From Fasciola hepatica (Eukaryota; Platyhelminthes; Trematoda; Plagiorchiida; Fasciolidae): a DNA stretch of 64,000 bases. Below the pieces are notes generated by a model. It ran no database searches. It saw nothing but the letters and a program-made list of their open reading frames with translations, and was not told where the DNA came from. Shown here in pieces: positions 11,815 to 21,157 of this stretch. The position numbers and the translations under genes are program-made. The stretch lies in contig CANUEZ040000140.1 of NCBI GenBank assembly GCA_948099385.1, positions 930,001 to 994,000 on the forward strand, read 5' to 3'. The number at the start of each line of letters is the position of its first letter. Position 1 is the first letter of the stretch.

Positions 11815-12513
11815 TCAAGGGCTACTACAAGGGCGTATTATATCCAGTTCTAGCATGTATTCGAATTCAGCCTGTGCAACACGAAGCTTGTCTGGTGCTA
11901 ACCGACGCGGCCTACTGAACACTGGGGGTCCCTTAGTATCGATATGGTGGGTGACACTGGTGGTCACTGCTGGGAGAGGCCCAGCCTGCCGAAACATGGC
12001 TGGGTAGGCGGCGATGAGTTCGCTATAAGGTTCGTGTGCCGGTGGTTGAACGTAAAAGGGCGTGACGTGATTCACTCGCGAATTATGACCCGCAACAGCG
12101 AGAGTGGTCTGACGATCCACCACTCTGCGGCGCCGTGCATTAACTAACAAGTCAAAGTGCTGCAGGAAGTCGATGCCCAGAATTGGGTACGGGACATCGG
12201 CGATGATGAATACCCAACGAAAATTACGCTTCAAACCCAAATTTAAGGTGAGCGACCGCTGGCCAAACGTTGGGATGGCCGTGCCATTGGCAGCGCGTAG
12301 TGTTTGGGCCTGCGGTGTGCTATTGTCGTCTTTCGCTCGGGGGAGGACGCTCACTTCGGCACCGGTATCTACAAGGAATAGGTTATTTGAAATGATGTCC
12401 CTTACGTTCAAAAGACGACTATTGGTGTGATACCCGGCTTCGTGGGTCGCCACCATGGGCCGGGGGGTTAGTTTCCCTGATGAGCACCGGGAAACGTACA
12501 CCCTGGTTCGCAT
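11815..12513 (-). pseudogene. Gypsy-A copy 2 protease and RT start
   Basis: A 232-residue open frame with the aspartic protease signature FLVDTGAEVSVLPRAK, the second protease block VPYPILGIDFLQHFDLLV and the RT entry block PPVFSRPRRLAPDKLR. It overlaps the end of gag in a different frame, as is common for Gypsy gag-pol junctions. It differs from the copy 1 frame at 23666-24364 at only one residue, unlike the RT region next to it. Confidence 0.88.
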
Positions 12514-13349
12514 CGTTTGGCTCCCTCACCGAAGCGACTGTGGTATTTAGAATACCCTTCTTTTGAAGAACCGACGAAACGTCGTCGCAATGACGGACTA
12601 TGGAGCCTAGGTGAGCGTGTGCGGTGCCGCTCCTGTGACCCACTTCTAACTGCTAGGCGTTGCAGGCTCGCGTCAATTCTAGACAAAACTGACGCGAGGT
12701 AGTTAGATGTTGGCAAGGCAGGCACCGTTGTGACGGAGGACCTAATTACTACAGCTACAGCGGGGTTGTATCGTGACATATTACCATCAGCTATCGCTGC
12801 AGTTTCCTCCAGCGAGCATTTGCGCGTGGCACTCAGTAAAACTGGAATGTTGTGTGACAAACGCTGCAGCCAAAGTTCCCTTAAGAGCGGGTCCTCGCCT
12901 ATTGTCGGTCCTCTCAAGCGCAGCATCTCACGCAGCAGTTCGGAGGGCTTCCTACTTCCAAGCTCAACGTTTTGAAGTTGTTGCATACGTTGGTCTTGCG
13001 TTGGGGTCGTGCGGGCAATGACAGCCTCCTTCAAAGCCTCATAGCTTCGGGAAGAGATTATTACGTCCCTTACTTGCATTGTGACCTCTAGCGGGAGGCG
13101 GCCTGCTACCCACCTGAAACGGCTGGCGTCGCTGGTTATACGGCAGTTTTCGAATTCTAACTCGACCAGCGTGAACCAGAGTTCTGGATCAGCAGGCTTG
13201 AATGCCGGTATGTGCAGCGTGGTCGCCCCAACGGTGGGGTCTGAGTAGAGTTTCCGTTCAGCAGACAGAGCGATTACTTTATCGAATACAGACGGAAAAA
13301 TAAATCGCCCACCAATGTGGCAATATAATCTTCGAAAGAAAAAAGTCAC
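12468..13349 (-). CDS. Gypsy-A copy 2 Gag
   Basis: A 293-residue frame homologous to CsRn1-type Gag. It has PAFKPADPELWFTLVELEF near the N-terminus, RFRWVAGRLPLEV, ALKEAVIARTTPTQDQRMQ, VELGSRKPSELLREML, LLRELWLQRLSHNIPVLLSA and a basic tail. Gag would form the particle that packages the element RNA. The first residues, upstream of about 13285, do not match copy 1, so the true start is unclear; the shared start is near the FDKVIALSAERK block. No CCHC zinc knuckle is visible in this frame. Confidence 0.75.
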   Translation of the reverse strand: MTFFFRRLYCHIGGRFIFPSVFDKVIALSAERKLYSDPTVGATTLHIPAFKPADPELWFTLVELEFENCRITSDASRFRWVAGRLPLEVTMQVRDVIISSRSYEALKEAVIARTTPTQDQRMQQLQNVELGSRKPSELLREMLRLRGPTIGEDPLLRELWLQRLSHNIPVLLSATRKCSLEETAAIADGNMSRYNPAVAVVIRSSVTTVPALPTSNYLASVLSRIDASLQRLAVRSGSQERHRTRSPRLHSPSLRRRFVGSSKEGYSKYHSRFGEGAKRCEPGCTFPGAHQGN

Positions 13350-13497
13350 TACGGGCTGGATGCCATAAAAGGTATGGACAAAAAATTATTTGGTAAACCA
13401 GGCAAAAATCAACAGATAGGGAAATACTGAAACACACATAAGCGTACGCAGACAAAACCTTGAACGGTAGAAAACAAGGAAACTCACGTGACCTGGA

Positions 13498-13516
13498 GAT
13501 CACGTCAAGCTCATCA
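13498..13516 (-). promoter_or_regulatory. Decayed tRNA-Trp-type primer-binding site, Gypsy-A copy 2
   Basis: The site lies two bases inside the 5' LTR. It aligns with the copy 1 site at 25316-25334 with a few substitutions (TGATGAGCTTGACGTGATC on the minus strand). Confidence 0.7.
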
Positions 13517-13518
13517 AT

Positions 13519-13826
13519 TGTAAGGTTGGATAGACCTTACTTCGCGGTTCCCTCAGTAAACGCGTGCTTCGGTTCTTTGTACTGCGGGAACCACTTGCAC
13601 GTTGCTCTAATGCTCAGCACTGTACGAGTGTGTTAACCATAACAGTATTCTCCACGACCCGTGAGAACGAGATGGCGATTTGGAGGGATAGTGGTAAGGG
13701 TGTATTTGGGAGCGTGCGTGAAAGCGTGTGCAAGAGCAACGGGTAAATGGCAGCCGCGCTTGGCAGTCAGCGTTCAGTTGAACAATAAACGTGGTTAAAT
13801 TATGAACAAAGTTTGCCGCCGCTACA
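13519..13826 (-). repeat. 5' LTR of Gypsy-A copy 2 (subtype A1)
   Basis: 308 bp, TGTAA to CTACA on the plus strand. It is close to the 3' LTR at 7309-7615, apart from scattered substitutions, and clearly less similar to the copy 1 LTRs. On the minus strand it would hold the promoter for the element. Confidence 0.9.
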
Positions 13827-13849
13827 GAAATGAAATCAGGAGACAATAG

Positions 13850-14660
13850 GGATTGAGTTCTGCAACTCTCAGTTACACCAGCTGTAGCACTTCTGCAATC
13901 GGATTCTATACAGCTAATTCTACTTCATTTATGACATTTAACCATGTGAATGCGAAAGGTTAAACGTTGATGCTTTAGAAAGCAAGAACGACAATAATTC
14001 CATCGTTGTTGGTCTCTCTGTTGAGGTGGGGACGAATTTCTCTTACTATTTGGTTCGTAACAACGCCTGAATCTTTGTGGCTTTTGGGCTGTTGGCTTCT
14101 AGACATTGACAGCACTAAACAAAGTGGATGGTTTCTCATGAACAACTGCGTTAACACCTTAAAATCGTTCGCACAAGAGTTTAACAGACTGGAATGTGCA
14201 ATCCGGAATCAACAGCAACTGTCTTTGTAAATCAACACAATTAATTCCGGCAATCAATTGATCACTTAACTGGATTTGTAACCGGTCCCCAAAGTTGCAC
14301 CGAGAAGCCTGGGCTTGCAGTTGCAAAATGAAATCACGGACGAGCTGCTGATCCTCACAAACCAGTGAATGAAATTTTGCTCGTTCCGAAACTTCGAAGT
14401 TAGCTGACTGCAAATTTCGAGGGAGTAAATCTCTGAGGACTCCATACGGCTGAGGAATGGGTGAACTAAGAGAAGCCAAATTTTTCACAACAGAATACCA
14501 ATCTTTTCCGATGACAGATAAGAAATGAGCAGCTTTTTCTCCGGAACCCACAATTTTCTGCTTCAAACACCAGATTTCGAAACATTCCAGGTAATCTTCT
14601 AGAGGCTCTAAGATAATAATACATGGCAGGTTTCCTTCAACAGCGACGCCAGATGTGATA
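13850..14660 (-). pseudogene. Gypsy-C gag with zinc-knuckle remnant
   Basis: The frame 14159-14566, with an upstream extension to about 14650, reads as a Gypsy Gag: LEDYLECFEIWCLKQKI, GEKAAHFLSVIGKDWY, FEVSERAKFHSLV, RCNFGDRLQIQLSDQLIAGI and LQRQLLLIPDCTF. Further down the strand, in another frame, a knuckle-like pattern CRSCFLKHQR and MVKCHK then CIESDCR is visible, broken by a stop. Its protease and RT continue at 6.0-7.3 kb beyond the inserted Gypsy-A. 14661-14764 may contain a scrap of its LTR and primer site. Confidence 0.78.
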
Positions 14661-14764
14661 ATTAAGAACAGAACTAGAGTAGTCGTACCATCCGCAACGT
14701 AGGCAGTATAGCTGCCGCCCGAAATACGCGTAACTGAAGGCCAAAGACATCCTATTGGACAGGA

Positions 14765-15382
14765 TCACACTCGAACCTGAATTTCATGCAATCGCAATGT
14801 ACGTAAACACGCAGATGCAATCAAATCACAAGAAGTACTGTCACTACCAATCGCTACACATGGTTTATTGAGGGATGGAAACTCCTTCAAAATGCCGGCA
14901 TATGGTAATTGCGGGATTGCCAGCGGAATACCCGGCGAGCTGGTGTTTTTACCAGTGCCAGTTGCGTGAAGCTCGGTTGTGGTGTCCACCAGCTTGCAAT
15001 TTTTGAGGTCCACAGTTAGGCCAATTTGTGAGAGGAAATCCGCTCCGACAATGGAAGTCTGGACACCTGCCTGGATGAAAACCCACTGAAAAGATAGTCG
15101 GAGGCCTAAACCAAGAGTGGTTGTCCGTCGGCCGAATGTCGTAATAATTGTTGTATTTGTTGCTTTTGGTGTGAACTGAGATGGTTTTAGGTGATGACGT
15201 TTGGGTGGAGGGATAACACTGATCTCAGTGCCGGCATCGGTGAAGAATCGAATGCCTCTGGATCGGTCACTGATATAAAATAGGTGACTTTCACGTAGAG
15301 AGCCAGCCTTAGTCGTCGCCGTTACTGGCTGGCCTGTAGTTAGTCTATGAGGTGGAAGTGCGGAATGAACATGGGGGATCAC
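14765..15382 (-). pseudogene. Gypsy-B protease
   Basis: A 205-residue frame with the CsRn1-type block LFYISDRSRGIRFFTDAGTE followed by ISVIPPPK. The catalytic triad, usually DTGA, reads DAGT here, a likely inactivating change. Further blocks are FGRRTTTLGLGLRLSFQWVF, SIVGADFLSQIGLTVDL and LPYAGILKEFPSL. Homology stops around residue 185, close to the junction with Gypsy-C. Confidence 0.82.
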
Positions 15383-15413
15383 AGCCGCGTGCCCGGGAGC
15401 CTAATGTGCGGTG

Positions 15414-16240
15414 TTACCAACTCCACGTTTTTAACCGGTGATTTCTGGACCGTGATCTAGGCCGATGAGGTGTTTTGGCGGACGCAGGTCGATGAGTTGT
15501 TAGCGCGTTGCATATTGCGCCGACCTGATGGCGCAACATACGAACGGTTTCTTTCAGATCCGCAATGTCCTTATCGACATGAGACTGATGGGATGAGGGA
15601 TCAGGACTGCGAGAACTGTCGCCATGGTGATCTGGGGCAGGTTCTGGTAGAGTCATAGCGGGTTCGTGTGTCGGAGTGGTTTCGGCCGACTATGTCATGT
15701 GAATAGGGGCTCTACCAGCCCGGTAATATTCCATTATTCTATCGAAGTGTTGCGCAACTTTGCCAAGAAGAGTGGTGGGCTCCAGCATTGGCAAGACCTG
15801 CCGCATCGGGAGAGGCAGATTATCGACTCGTTCCTCCCAGAAAATGGCGTCGCCCATGTGAAGTCCAGCCAGCAGGGACGGCATGTGGTGCATAAGCTGG
15901 GACGAAGTTTGGTCTCCGAGCTCCACCGGCGTGAAAAGCTCATGGAGCACTTTTCCGGACGACTTCCCGGTGCTTTGAATGACTGCCTCCTTAAGCTTCG
16001 TGTAAGGAGCTTCTGATGGAATGGGGTCGAGAAGGCCTTCCACGTCGACGGCGATGTCAAACAGAAGAGCTTGAACAACGTGAGAGTACTTCACGCGCTA
16101 GCTGGTTATACTTCGAGTAGTAAAAACGGCTTCTATTTGTCGAAACCACACTCGAGGGTTGGTCGGAGCAAAAACGGGCAGTTTGAGAGCAACCGAATAG
16201 ATGTCAATAGATTCGGTGTCAGAAATGGTGAACCGTGTGG
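15414..16240 (-). pseudogene. Gypsy-B Gag, broken
   Basis: In minus order, a block near 16140-16180 reads LPVFAPTNPRVWFRQI, then the frame 15690-16094 reads KYSHVVQALLFDIAVDVEGL, YTKLKEAVIQSTGKSSGKVL, VELGDQTSSQLMHHM, LPLPMRQVLPMLEPT and AQHFDRIMEYYRAG. The frame 15414-15656 adds IADLKETVRMLRHQVGAICN, a coiled-coil-like segment, and a basic tail. These are typical CsRn1-clade Gag blocks. Frameshifts separate the pieces. Confidence 0.85.
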
Positions 16241-16289
16241 AATTTGGACCAAAAGAATGAAGCTACTGTCAAAGGATGGAAAAACAACC

Positions 16290-16300
16290 CGGGCTCACCA
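16290..16300 (-). promoter_or_regulatory. Primer-binding site core of Gypsy-B
   Basis: On the minus strand TGGTGAGCCCG follows the LTR end, identical to the first 11 bases of the Gypsy-A copy 1 site. The next bases diverge from it. Confidence 0.6.
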
Positions 16301-16309
16301 ATTTAGTAG

Positions 16310-17170
16310 TGTACTGCTCAGTCTATATGGTACACTAAGTTAATGTCAGCCATATCTAAGGCAACGCTAGCAAACTAAGATAGGCAGAGGAGCTTTCTGA
16401 GATAAAGGGCCAAAAAGGTACGTACACTGGAAATTAAAATGGAACAGAGGATATGACTCAAACTCACGGTTGTTCGTCATTCTTGTGATTAGGAAATGAG
16501 CACCAAAGAGCCGGTGTCTGCCAATATCTTCAATTCATTTCGATCTGACAACCATTCGTTGAACGTAATGAGATGGTATTGAGATGAGTGCCAAGCCACG
16601 CCGTGGAAGCCTCTAAAATGCTTTGTTTCTCACAGTTAGTAGCGGTGGCCATCTTCGTTCATACTTTTACCACGTTCATTGTTTAACTGAATGCTGACTG
16701 CCAAGCGCGGTTGCCATTTGACCGCTTCTGTTGCGCACGCTCTCACGCACACTCCTAAAAGATACGCTAACCACTATCTCCCCCAATCGCCTTCTCGTTC
16801 TCACGGGTCGTGGAGAATACTGTTATGGTTATTACACTCGTACAGTGCCGAGCATTAGAGCAACGTGCAAGTGGTTCCCGCAGTACAAAGAACCGAAGCA
16901 CGCGTTTACTGAGGGAACCGCGAAGTAAGGCCTAACCAATCTTACAACTTAGTTCCGGTTGATATAATTCCAAGACACTCCAAATCGGAAGGTGAGGCCG
17001 TGCCAGAATGAAAGATTTATTGACAGCTCTTTTGTATTTCACGGTGGTGATGATCAAAAAGGCGGGTGTTTGTTTTTCATTAGGACGTCGATACAACAAA
17101 GGAGTGTTTCACCAAGGGACGCTAAGAATCATGGAACAAGATGGGAATGTACAGGTACCAACAATCTCCA
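16310..17170 (-). repeat. 5' LTR of Gypsy-B, interrupted
   Basis: 16310-16637 and 16951-17160 align in order with 63452-64000. Shared landmarks are TCAGTCTATATG, GATACACTAAGTTAA-like sequence, GAGTGCCAAG, CCAGAATGA and AATGTACA. The other copy is uninterrupted where this one carries 16638-16946. This gives an LTR of at least 550 bp without the insert. The right-hand end is set only by where the alignment reaches the window edge in the other copy. Confidence 0.75.
16638..16946 (+). repeat. Solo Gypsy-A LTR inserted in Gypsy-B LTR
   Basis: This is the LTR sequence of subtype A1, with its first base changed (AGTAG for TGTAG), ending TTACA. Left flank AGTT and right flank ACTT fit a 4-bp duplication with one mutation. 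The uninterrupted relative near 63777 shows the empty arrangement. Confidence 0.9.
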
Positions 17171-18200
17171 ATCCAACTTACCCGCCATTCGTCATCCTCT
17201 TCCCAAGGCCGCTATTAAAACCATGGTTGCTCCTCCACTACTGCCCTCCACCCCTATATTGATCCCCAGCATCCTTACTGACCCTCCGCCTATTTATACA
17301 TGATTTGCCCCGAAAGTCCCACCTAGAATCAGCGTGCCCTCCTCCAGGTCTATTGCCCCGCGTTATCAAGTCGCCACAGCATACGTTGGTAATCTCTACT
17401 AGGCTTCGTGGGTTTTCAGCCCAGTATACACTGCGGCGGTAGGGATACGGCTGTCCAAGTGGAGGCAGTACCTCACATCCAGTCTTCTTATATGGGTGAC
17501 CAGCCTATTGATCACCATCGTCCTACGCACATTTTGGCTACCAAGTCCACTGAGAACTCAAAGCCTCCCACAGAAATGCTTTCCATAGCATTATTCAACT
17601 CTCATTCCATCTTGAACATACTTTCAGCTACAGGAAGAATGACTGTCGTTCACAACTTCGACATCGTTCTGATCACTGAAAGTTGGCTCACTGAGCACAC
17701 ATCTCCCGACCCAATGTCACTGATCGGTTATCAAACCTTCAGGACTCAACGAATCTACCGCCGGGGTGAAGGTTGCTTGGGGTATGTCAAGAGCAGCCTG
17801 TCAGCCGCTCTAATGGAAAATTCTGTGCTGACAAATGTTGAAGATCCTATGTGGTCCGCAATTTCTCTGCCCCGGATGGCCATAGTTTTAGGTTGTATAT
17901 ATCGACCCCCAGCAATGACACTCCCACAATTAACCCCATCATTGATGCGTTTAATTACATCGCTGGCCTGCCATTTGGAGGTACATTTATGGCAGGTGAC
18001 TTCAATGCTCCGGGCGTAATCCGGTCTTCCTTTGCTGCCCCCGAGAAATATTTGCAATTCGCATCATGCGTTCGCTTGGGCCAACGGACCTTACATGAAA
18101 AGCAGCCTACCAGAAAGAATAACACTCTTGACCTGATAATCAAACCAGGTCTAACAAACTCTTATGCCTCCGTACTAAACGACTACAAAGATGTTTTTAT

Positions 18201-18344
18201 GTGATCCAAATGCGAAAAGTCTTTGGCCTCGGTGGGATTCGAACCCAAGCATGGTCATTACCCTCGCCCTAGTACCGCGAGTGCTCTACCAACTGAGCTA
18301 CGAGGCCACGCCGAGGGACCTTCGACTTTCTGCATATGGATCAC
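18201..18344 (-). repeat. tRNA-like sequence framed by 21-bp imperfect inverted repeats
   Basis: 18201-18221 and 18324-18344 are inverted copies matching at 18 of 21 positions, starting and ending with GTGATCC/GGATCAC. They enclose the tRNA-like sequence at 18224-18307. The unit interrupts the LINE endonuclease frame. Whether the repeats belong to a transposable unit or arose by insertion is open. Confidence 0.55.
18224..18307 (-). tRNA. tRNA-like sequence or tRNA pseudogene, possible type II variable arm
   Basis: On the minus strand an 84-nt cloverleaf can be drawn: a 7-bp acceptor stem GGCCTCG/CGAGGCC with discriminator A, D arm GCTC-AGTTGGTA-GAGC, anticodon stem CTCGC/GCGAG, a GGT/ACC variable arm and a TTCGAAT T-loop. 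Box A and box B are good. The anticodon loop would have 9 nt and the T stem has one mismatch, so decoding is doubtful. A T-ACT reading would suggest Ser but is not reliable. A SINE-derived or pseudogene origin is likely. Confidence 0.45.
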
Positions 18345-18395
18345 GGTATACCCACCCAAATTACAGTAGCACATGGCATCCACCACAGTGATACA

Positions 18396-19632
18396 GAGAT
18401 AGTGGCCATTAAGTCGTCAGTTGCAGACTTCAAGTCAAGCCGCACACTGAATGCCCACCAAGTGACGGTACCTCCTTCCGTCACTGTAAATGGGACTACA
18501 TCCCCTCGCTAATTCGCCCCAGAAACTGGGACGAGTTCTTCTCGACAAAAGCCTCATTATACCGCTGACCTCCTCTGCTCAAGTTTACATTCATGCAGTG
18601 GAAAAATATCATGCCCTTACTAACCATCCAGACCAGCAAGTTTTCGTATAACCAGGCCAAAGCAGAAACACGATAAGCTTCAACAGCAGCACTAAAGAAA
18701 TAGGGACTTTTCTACAGTCTTACGACTGGAAAGTCTGCCCCGCAAAATTCATCTCATGGATCGTGACCTACAACTGAAGCAAGAAACCAAAGCACTATGC
18801 CACCCAAACGAAGCTCAGGAGCTAGACCGGGTGCATGTGCCTCGTTCCCCATAATCAACTCAAGGCATAAAACAGATCATCCATTTGGATAATCTCATAA
18901 CCTCACCTAGAAAGATAGCTGGCACGTTTACCACATTCTTCACAACGCCCGTGACTCAGTCCAGCCTGTATCCAGATTGCCACCCCGTCTGTCACAAATT
19001 CTTCACGCAGTTCTATCGGGGTCTCCACTACGGATGAAAATAGATACAACCACACTTTCAAACTGACCTACCAGCCCTGACCTGACTGACTGCCGTCAGT
19101 ATTATTCTCTCATGGTGGCCCGGATATTCCCCTACTACTACTAAACCTATGCAATCTATCTCTTCAAAAAGAAACCTTCCTCAGCCAGTGGAAGAAATCC
19201 GTTATTATCCCTAGGCATAAGGAAGATGCAGTACATAAAATTACCAACTACCGCCCGATTTAACATAAGCCACTGGTCTCGAGGCTGCCGGAAAATGTCG
19301 TGAAACCCTGCCTGACCGACTATCTTTCTACGCACAAACTCTTCAGCCTCAGACAGCACGGGTTTTACAGATCATGCTCGTGTTCAACCTACCAGTTTAA
19401 CTTTCTGAACTTGATAACAACAGCCACCGACGAAGCCGGAGCACTCGTCAGCACCTATCTTCCAATGACAAAAGCCTTGTGGAATAAACTCCCAGCTGAA
19501 ATCCGTTCCATAGATTCTCAAACCACATTTAAGTCTAGACTACAAGTAACGCTAGACATCCAAAAACTTATCACTCTTTTAAATCCATATATGACTACTG
19601 ATAGAGCTTACGAGGAAAGTGTTGGATACTAA
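18396..19632 (+). pseudogene. LINE reverse transcriptase remnants and C-terminal tail
   Basis: In shifting frames: WKKSVIIPRHKEDAVHKITN and NYRP (finger domain), LPEKVVKPCLTDYLSTHKLF and LRQHGFYRSCSCSTYQ (the QHGF block), then an abrupt join to WNKLPAEIRSIDSQTTFKSR, the usual end of this ORF. The palm with FADD is absent. Defective. Confidence 0.78.
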
Positions 19633-19635
19633 CCT

Positions 19636-20247
19636 GAACCCTTGATAACCTCTTGGATATGGCTTACCGTTCACGAGCGGTCAAGCACGCATTCTCCGAG
19701 TTTTGAAAGCTTCCCGTTTGTCTGTTTCCCACTTCCTCTCTCTTCCACAGCTAAAAGCCGTGACACCACCGATGGGAAAATGGCAACGAGCCCGTGGTTG
19801 TCTTATGATGAGGGGGAAAACAGCCAACCCTAGCACTGCCGGACTCCATGGGTCACTCGTAGAGAATGGCGGGCGGAGGAGAAATGGGAAGTAATCCCCG
19901 CGGGAAAAGCATGCTCTCCCGCTCCTATGAACCAAAAAACAAAGTACCGAAAGTAATTTTGGCTGCGGAGGTATCGGATACATGCTTTAAGCCCCTTCAA
20001 TACCGGGTGAATTCCCCGTTACAGCCACAACCCGACTCTGAGTATGGGACGCCTCGAAGAAGATAAAGGGTACGGGCTAAGCCCTCAGTACTTCTGCCTG
20101 ACCCTTTGCGGGACGACAAGTGTACCGAATGAACTATCCACATATGAACCGACCTCACCTCTCTCGGTTTAAACCCTTCCGGCTTCCTTGTTCCATCTAC
20201 GACCAGCAAGTGGATGCCAAACTCCCTTGCCCATAAGCGCCTTCCAA
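19636..20247 (+). other. Spacer without recognised gene
   Basis: Sequence between the LINE tail and the Gypsy-A 3' LTR. Several short frames are open but none shows a family resemblance. It may include the LINE 3' untranslated region. Confidence 0.3.
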
Positions 20248-20251
20248 AGTT

Positions 20252-20559
20252 TGTAAGGTTGATTAAACCTTACTTCGCGGTTTCCTTAGTTAACGCGTGC
20301 TTCGGTCCTTCGTACTGCGTGGACCACCTGCACGTTACTCTAATGTGCGGCACTGCACAAATATGTTAACCAGAACAGTATTCTCCACGACCCGTGAGAA
20401 CGAGAAGGCGATTGGGAGAGATAGTGGTTAGCGTGTATTTGGGAGCGTGCGTGAGAGCGTGCGCAACAGCAACGGTCAAATGGCCACCGCGCTTGGCAGT
20501 CAGCGTTCAGTTCAACAATAAACGTGGTAAAAGTATGAACGAAGATGGCAACCGCTACA
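20252..20559 (-). repeat. 3' LTR of Gypsy-A copy 1 (subtype A2)
   Basis: It matches 25337-25644 over its length. It differs from subtype A1 at many positions, for example GTTTCCTTAGTTAACG where A1 has GTTCCCTCAGTAAACG. Confidence 0.93.
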
Positions 20560-20653
20560 GGGGCCTCCTCCTAGAAGTCCGTCGGAGTTGGGCTTCGATC
20601 GTGATGGTAAGCCGGAATTATTGGTTGTCCAGGAACTTCTCATAGCTTGTCCG

Positions 20654-21040
20654 TTATATTGTTGGTGACGTCGAACGACTGCTGATGAGTTTACCGGTGC
20701 CTGCACTCTCGAGGTCCGATGTGCGTCGGTCCAACTGTGTTTTTGCGCCCACGGGTCTCATACGAATGCGAGCCGGAAAATGCCTCGTCAGGTCCATCCA
20801 AAAAAAGGCTTCCAGTTCCCGTCTCCAGTGCCAGGCTGACCAATCGTCCCGTTGTCCAGTAAGCGGTTGGCTCCTTGAACGTGCACGGGAGTCAGCCAGG
20901 CTACGGATGAAGCCAATGTGTTTGTGTAGATCCGTCTGAGAGAGGGCAAGGTAAACTGGAACAAAATAGCGCCTGAGGGCGCCGGCGGATGTTTGACCGT
21001 AATAACAACACACAAACGATGTTCGGTGTTGTTGAAGTCG
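20654..21040 (-). pseudogene. Possible third ORF downstream of integrase, Gypsy-A copy 1
   Basis: It begins at an acceptor-like TCTCTTAG ending at 21041 and stays open for about 128 codons to 20654: CCYYGQTS, ALRRYFVPVYLALSQTD, SAWHWRRELEAFF, then RIRMRPVGAKTQLDRRTS. Copy 2 is open in the same frame over most of this length. It has no ATG and no recognised domain. Env-like or accessory ORFs occupy this position in some Gypsy elements, usually reached by splicing; whether that applies here is inference. Confidence 0.38.
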
Positions 21041-21157
21041 CTAAGAGACCAGAAGAAAATGAAATCATAACTACCGATTGTAATTTCACGGGTCTGTTGT
21101 TTGGTAAATCTATGGCGAACTTCCCAAGTTATTGCTAACAGTCGGTTGTAAAAATCG

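Larger units (their letters stand above)
7309..13826 (-). mobile_element. Gypsy-A element copy 2 (CsRn1-like), defective, with nested insertion
   Basis: A minus-strand LTR retrotransposon with LTRs at 7309-7615 (3') and 13519-13826 (5'), a tRNA-Trp-like primer site, gag, protease, RT, RNase H and integrase in Ty3/Gypsy order. A retroposon of about 1.2 kb sits in it near 9.6-10.8 kb. It lacks about 120 bp at the start of RT relative to copy 1. The RT YLDD motif reads YLDY, and integrase carries a frameshift. Flanking tetramers (GACT, GAAA) do not match, so the target duplication has decayed or an end was altered. Confidence 0.92.
14765..17170 (-). mobile_element. Gypsy-B (CsRn1-like), 5' half only
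   Basis: From right to left on the minus strand: 5' LTR (about 17170-16310, itself interrupted), primer-binding site, gag and protease. The rest of pol is missing; the sequence changes to Gypsy-C near 14765. Gag and protease differ clearly from Gypsy-A but show the same clade features. Confidence 0.82.
17408..18395 (+). pseudogene. LINE apurinic-type endonuclease domain, broken
   Basis: 17408-18019 contains LSIALFNSHSILNILSATG, FDIVLITESWLTEHT, YRRGEGCLGYVKSSL and MWSAISLPRMAIVLGCIYRP. The continuation in another frame has FMAGDFNAPG and KNNTLDLIIKPGLTNSYASV. These match the E, D and N blocks of LINE endonucleases that nick target DNA. The domain is interrupted at 18201-18344 by the tRNA-like unit, after which HHSDTEIVAIKSSVADF resumes the conserved SDH-like end. 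Confidence 0.8.
17180..19635 (+). mobile_element. CR1/Jockey-like LINE, internally deleted
   Basis: A non-LTR retrotransposon with endonuclease, partial RT and C-terminal tail in order on the plus strand. Most of the RT palm is missing at about 19455, where TNEA-type RT sequence jumps to the C-terminal WNKLPAEIR block. Stops and frameshifts are frequent. Confidence 0.8.
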
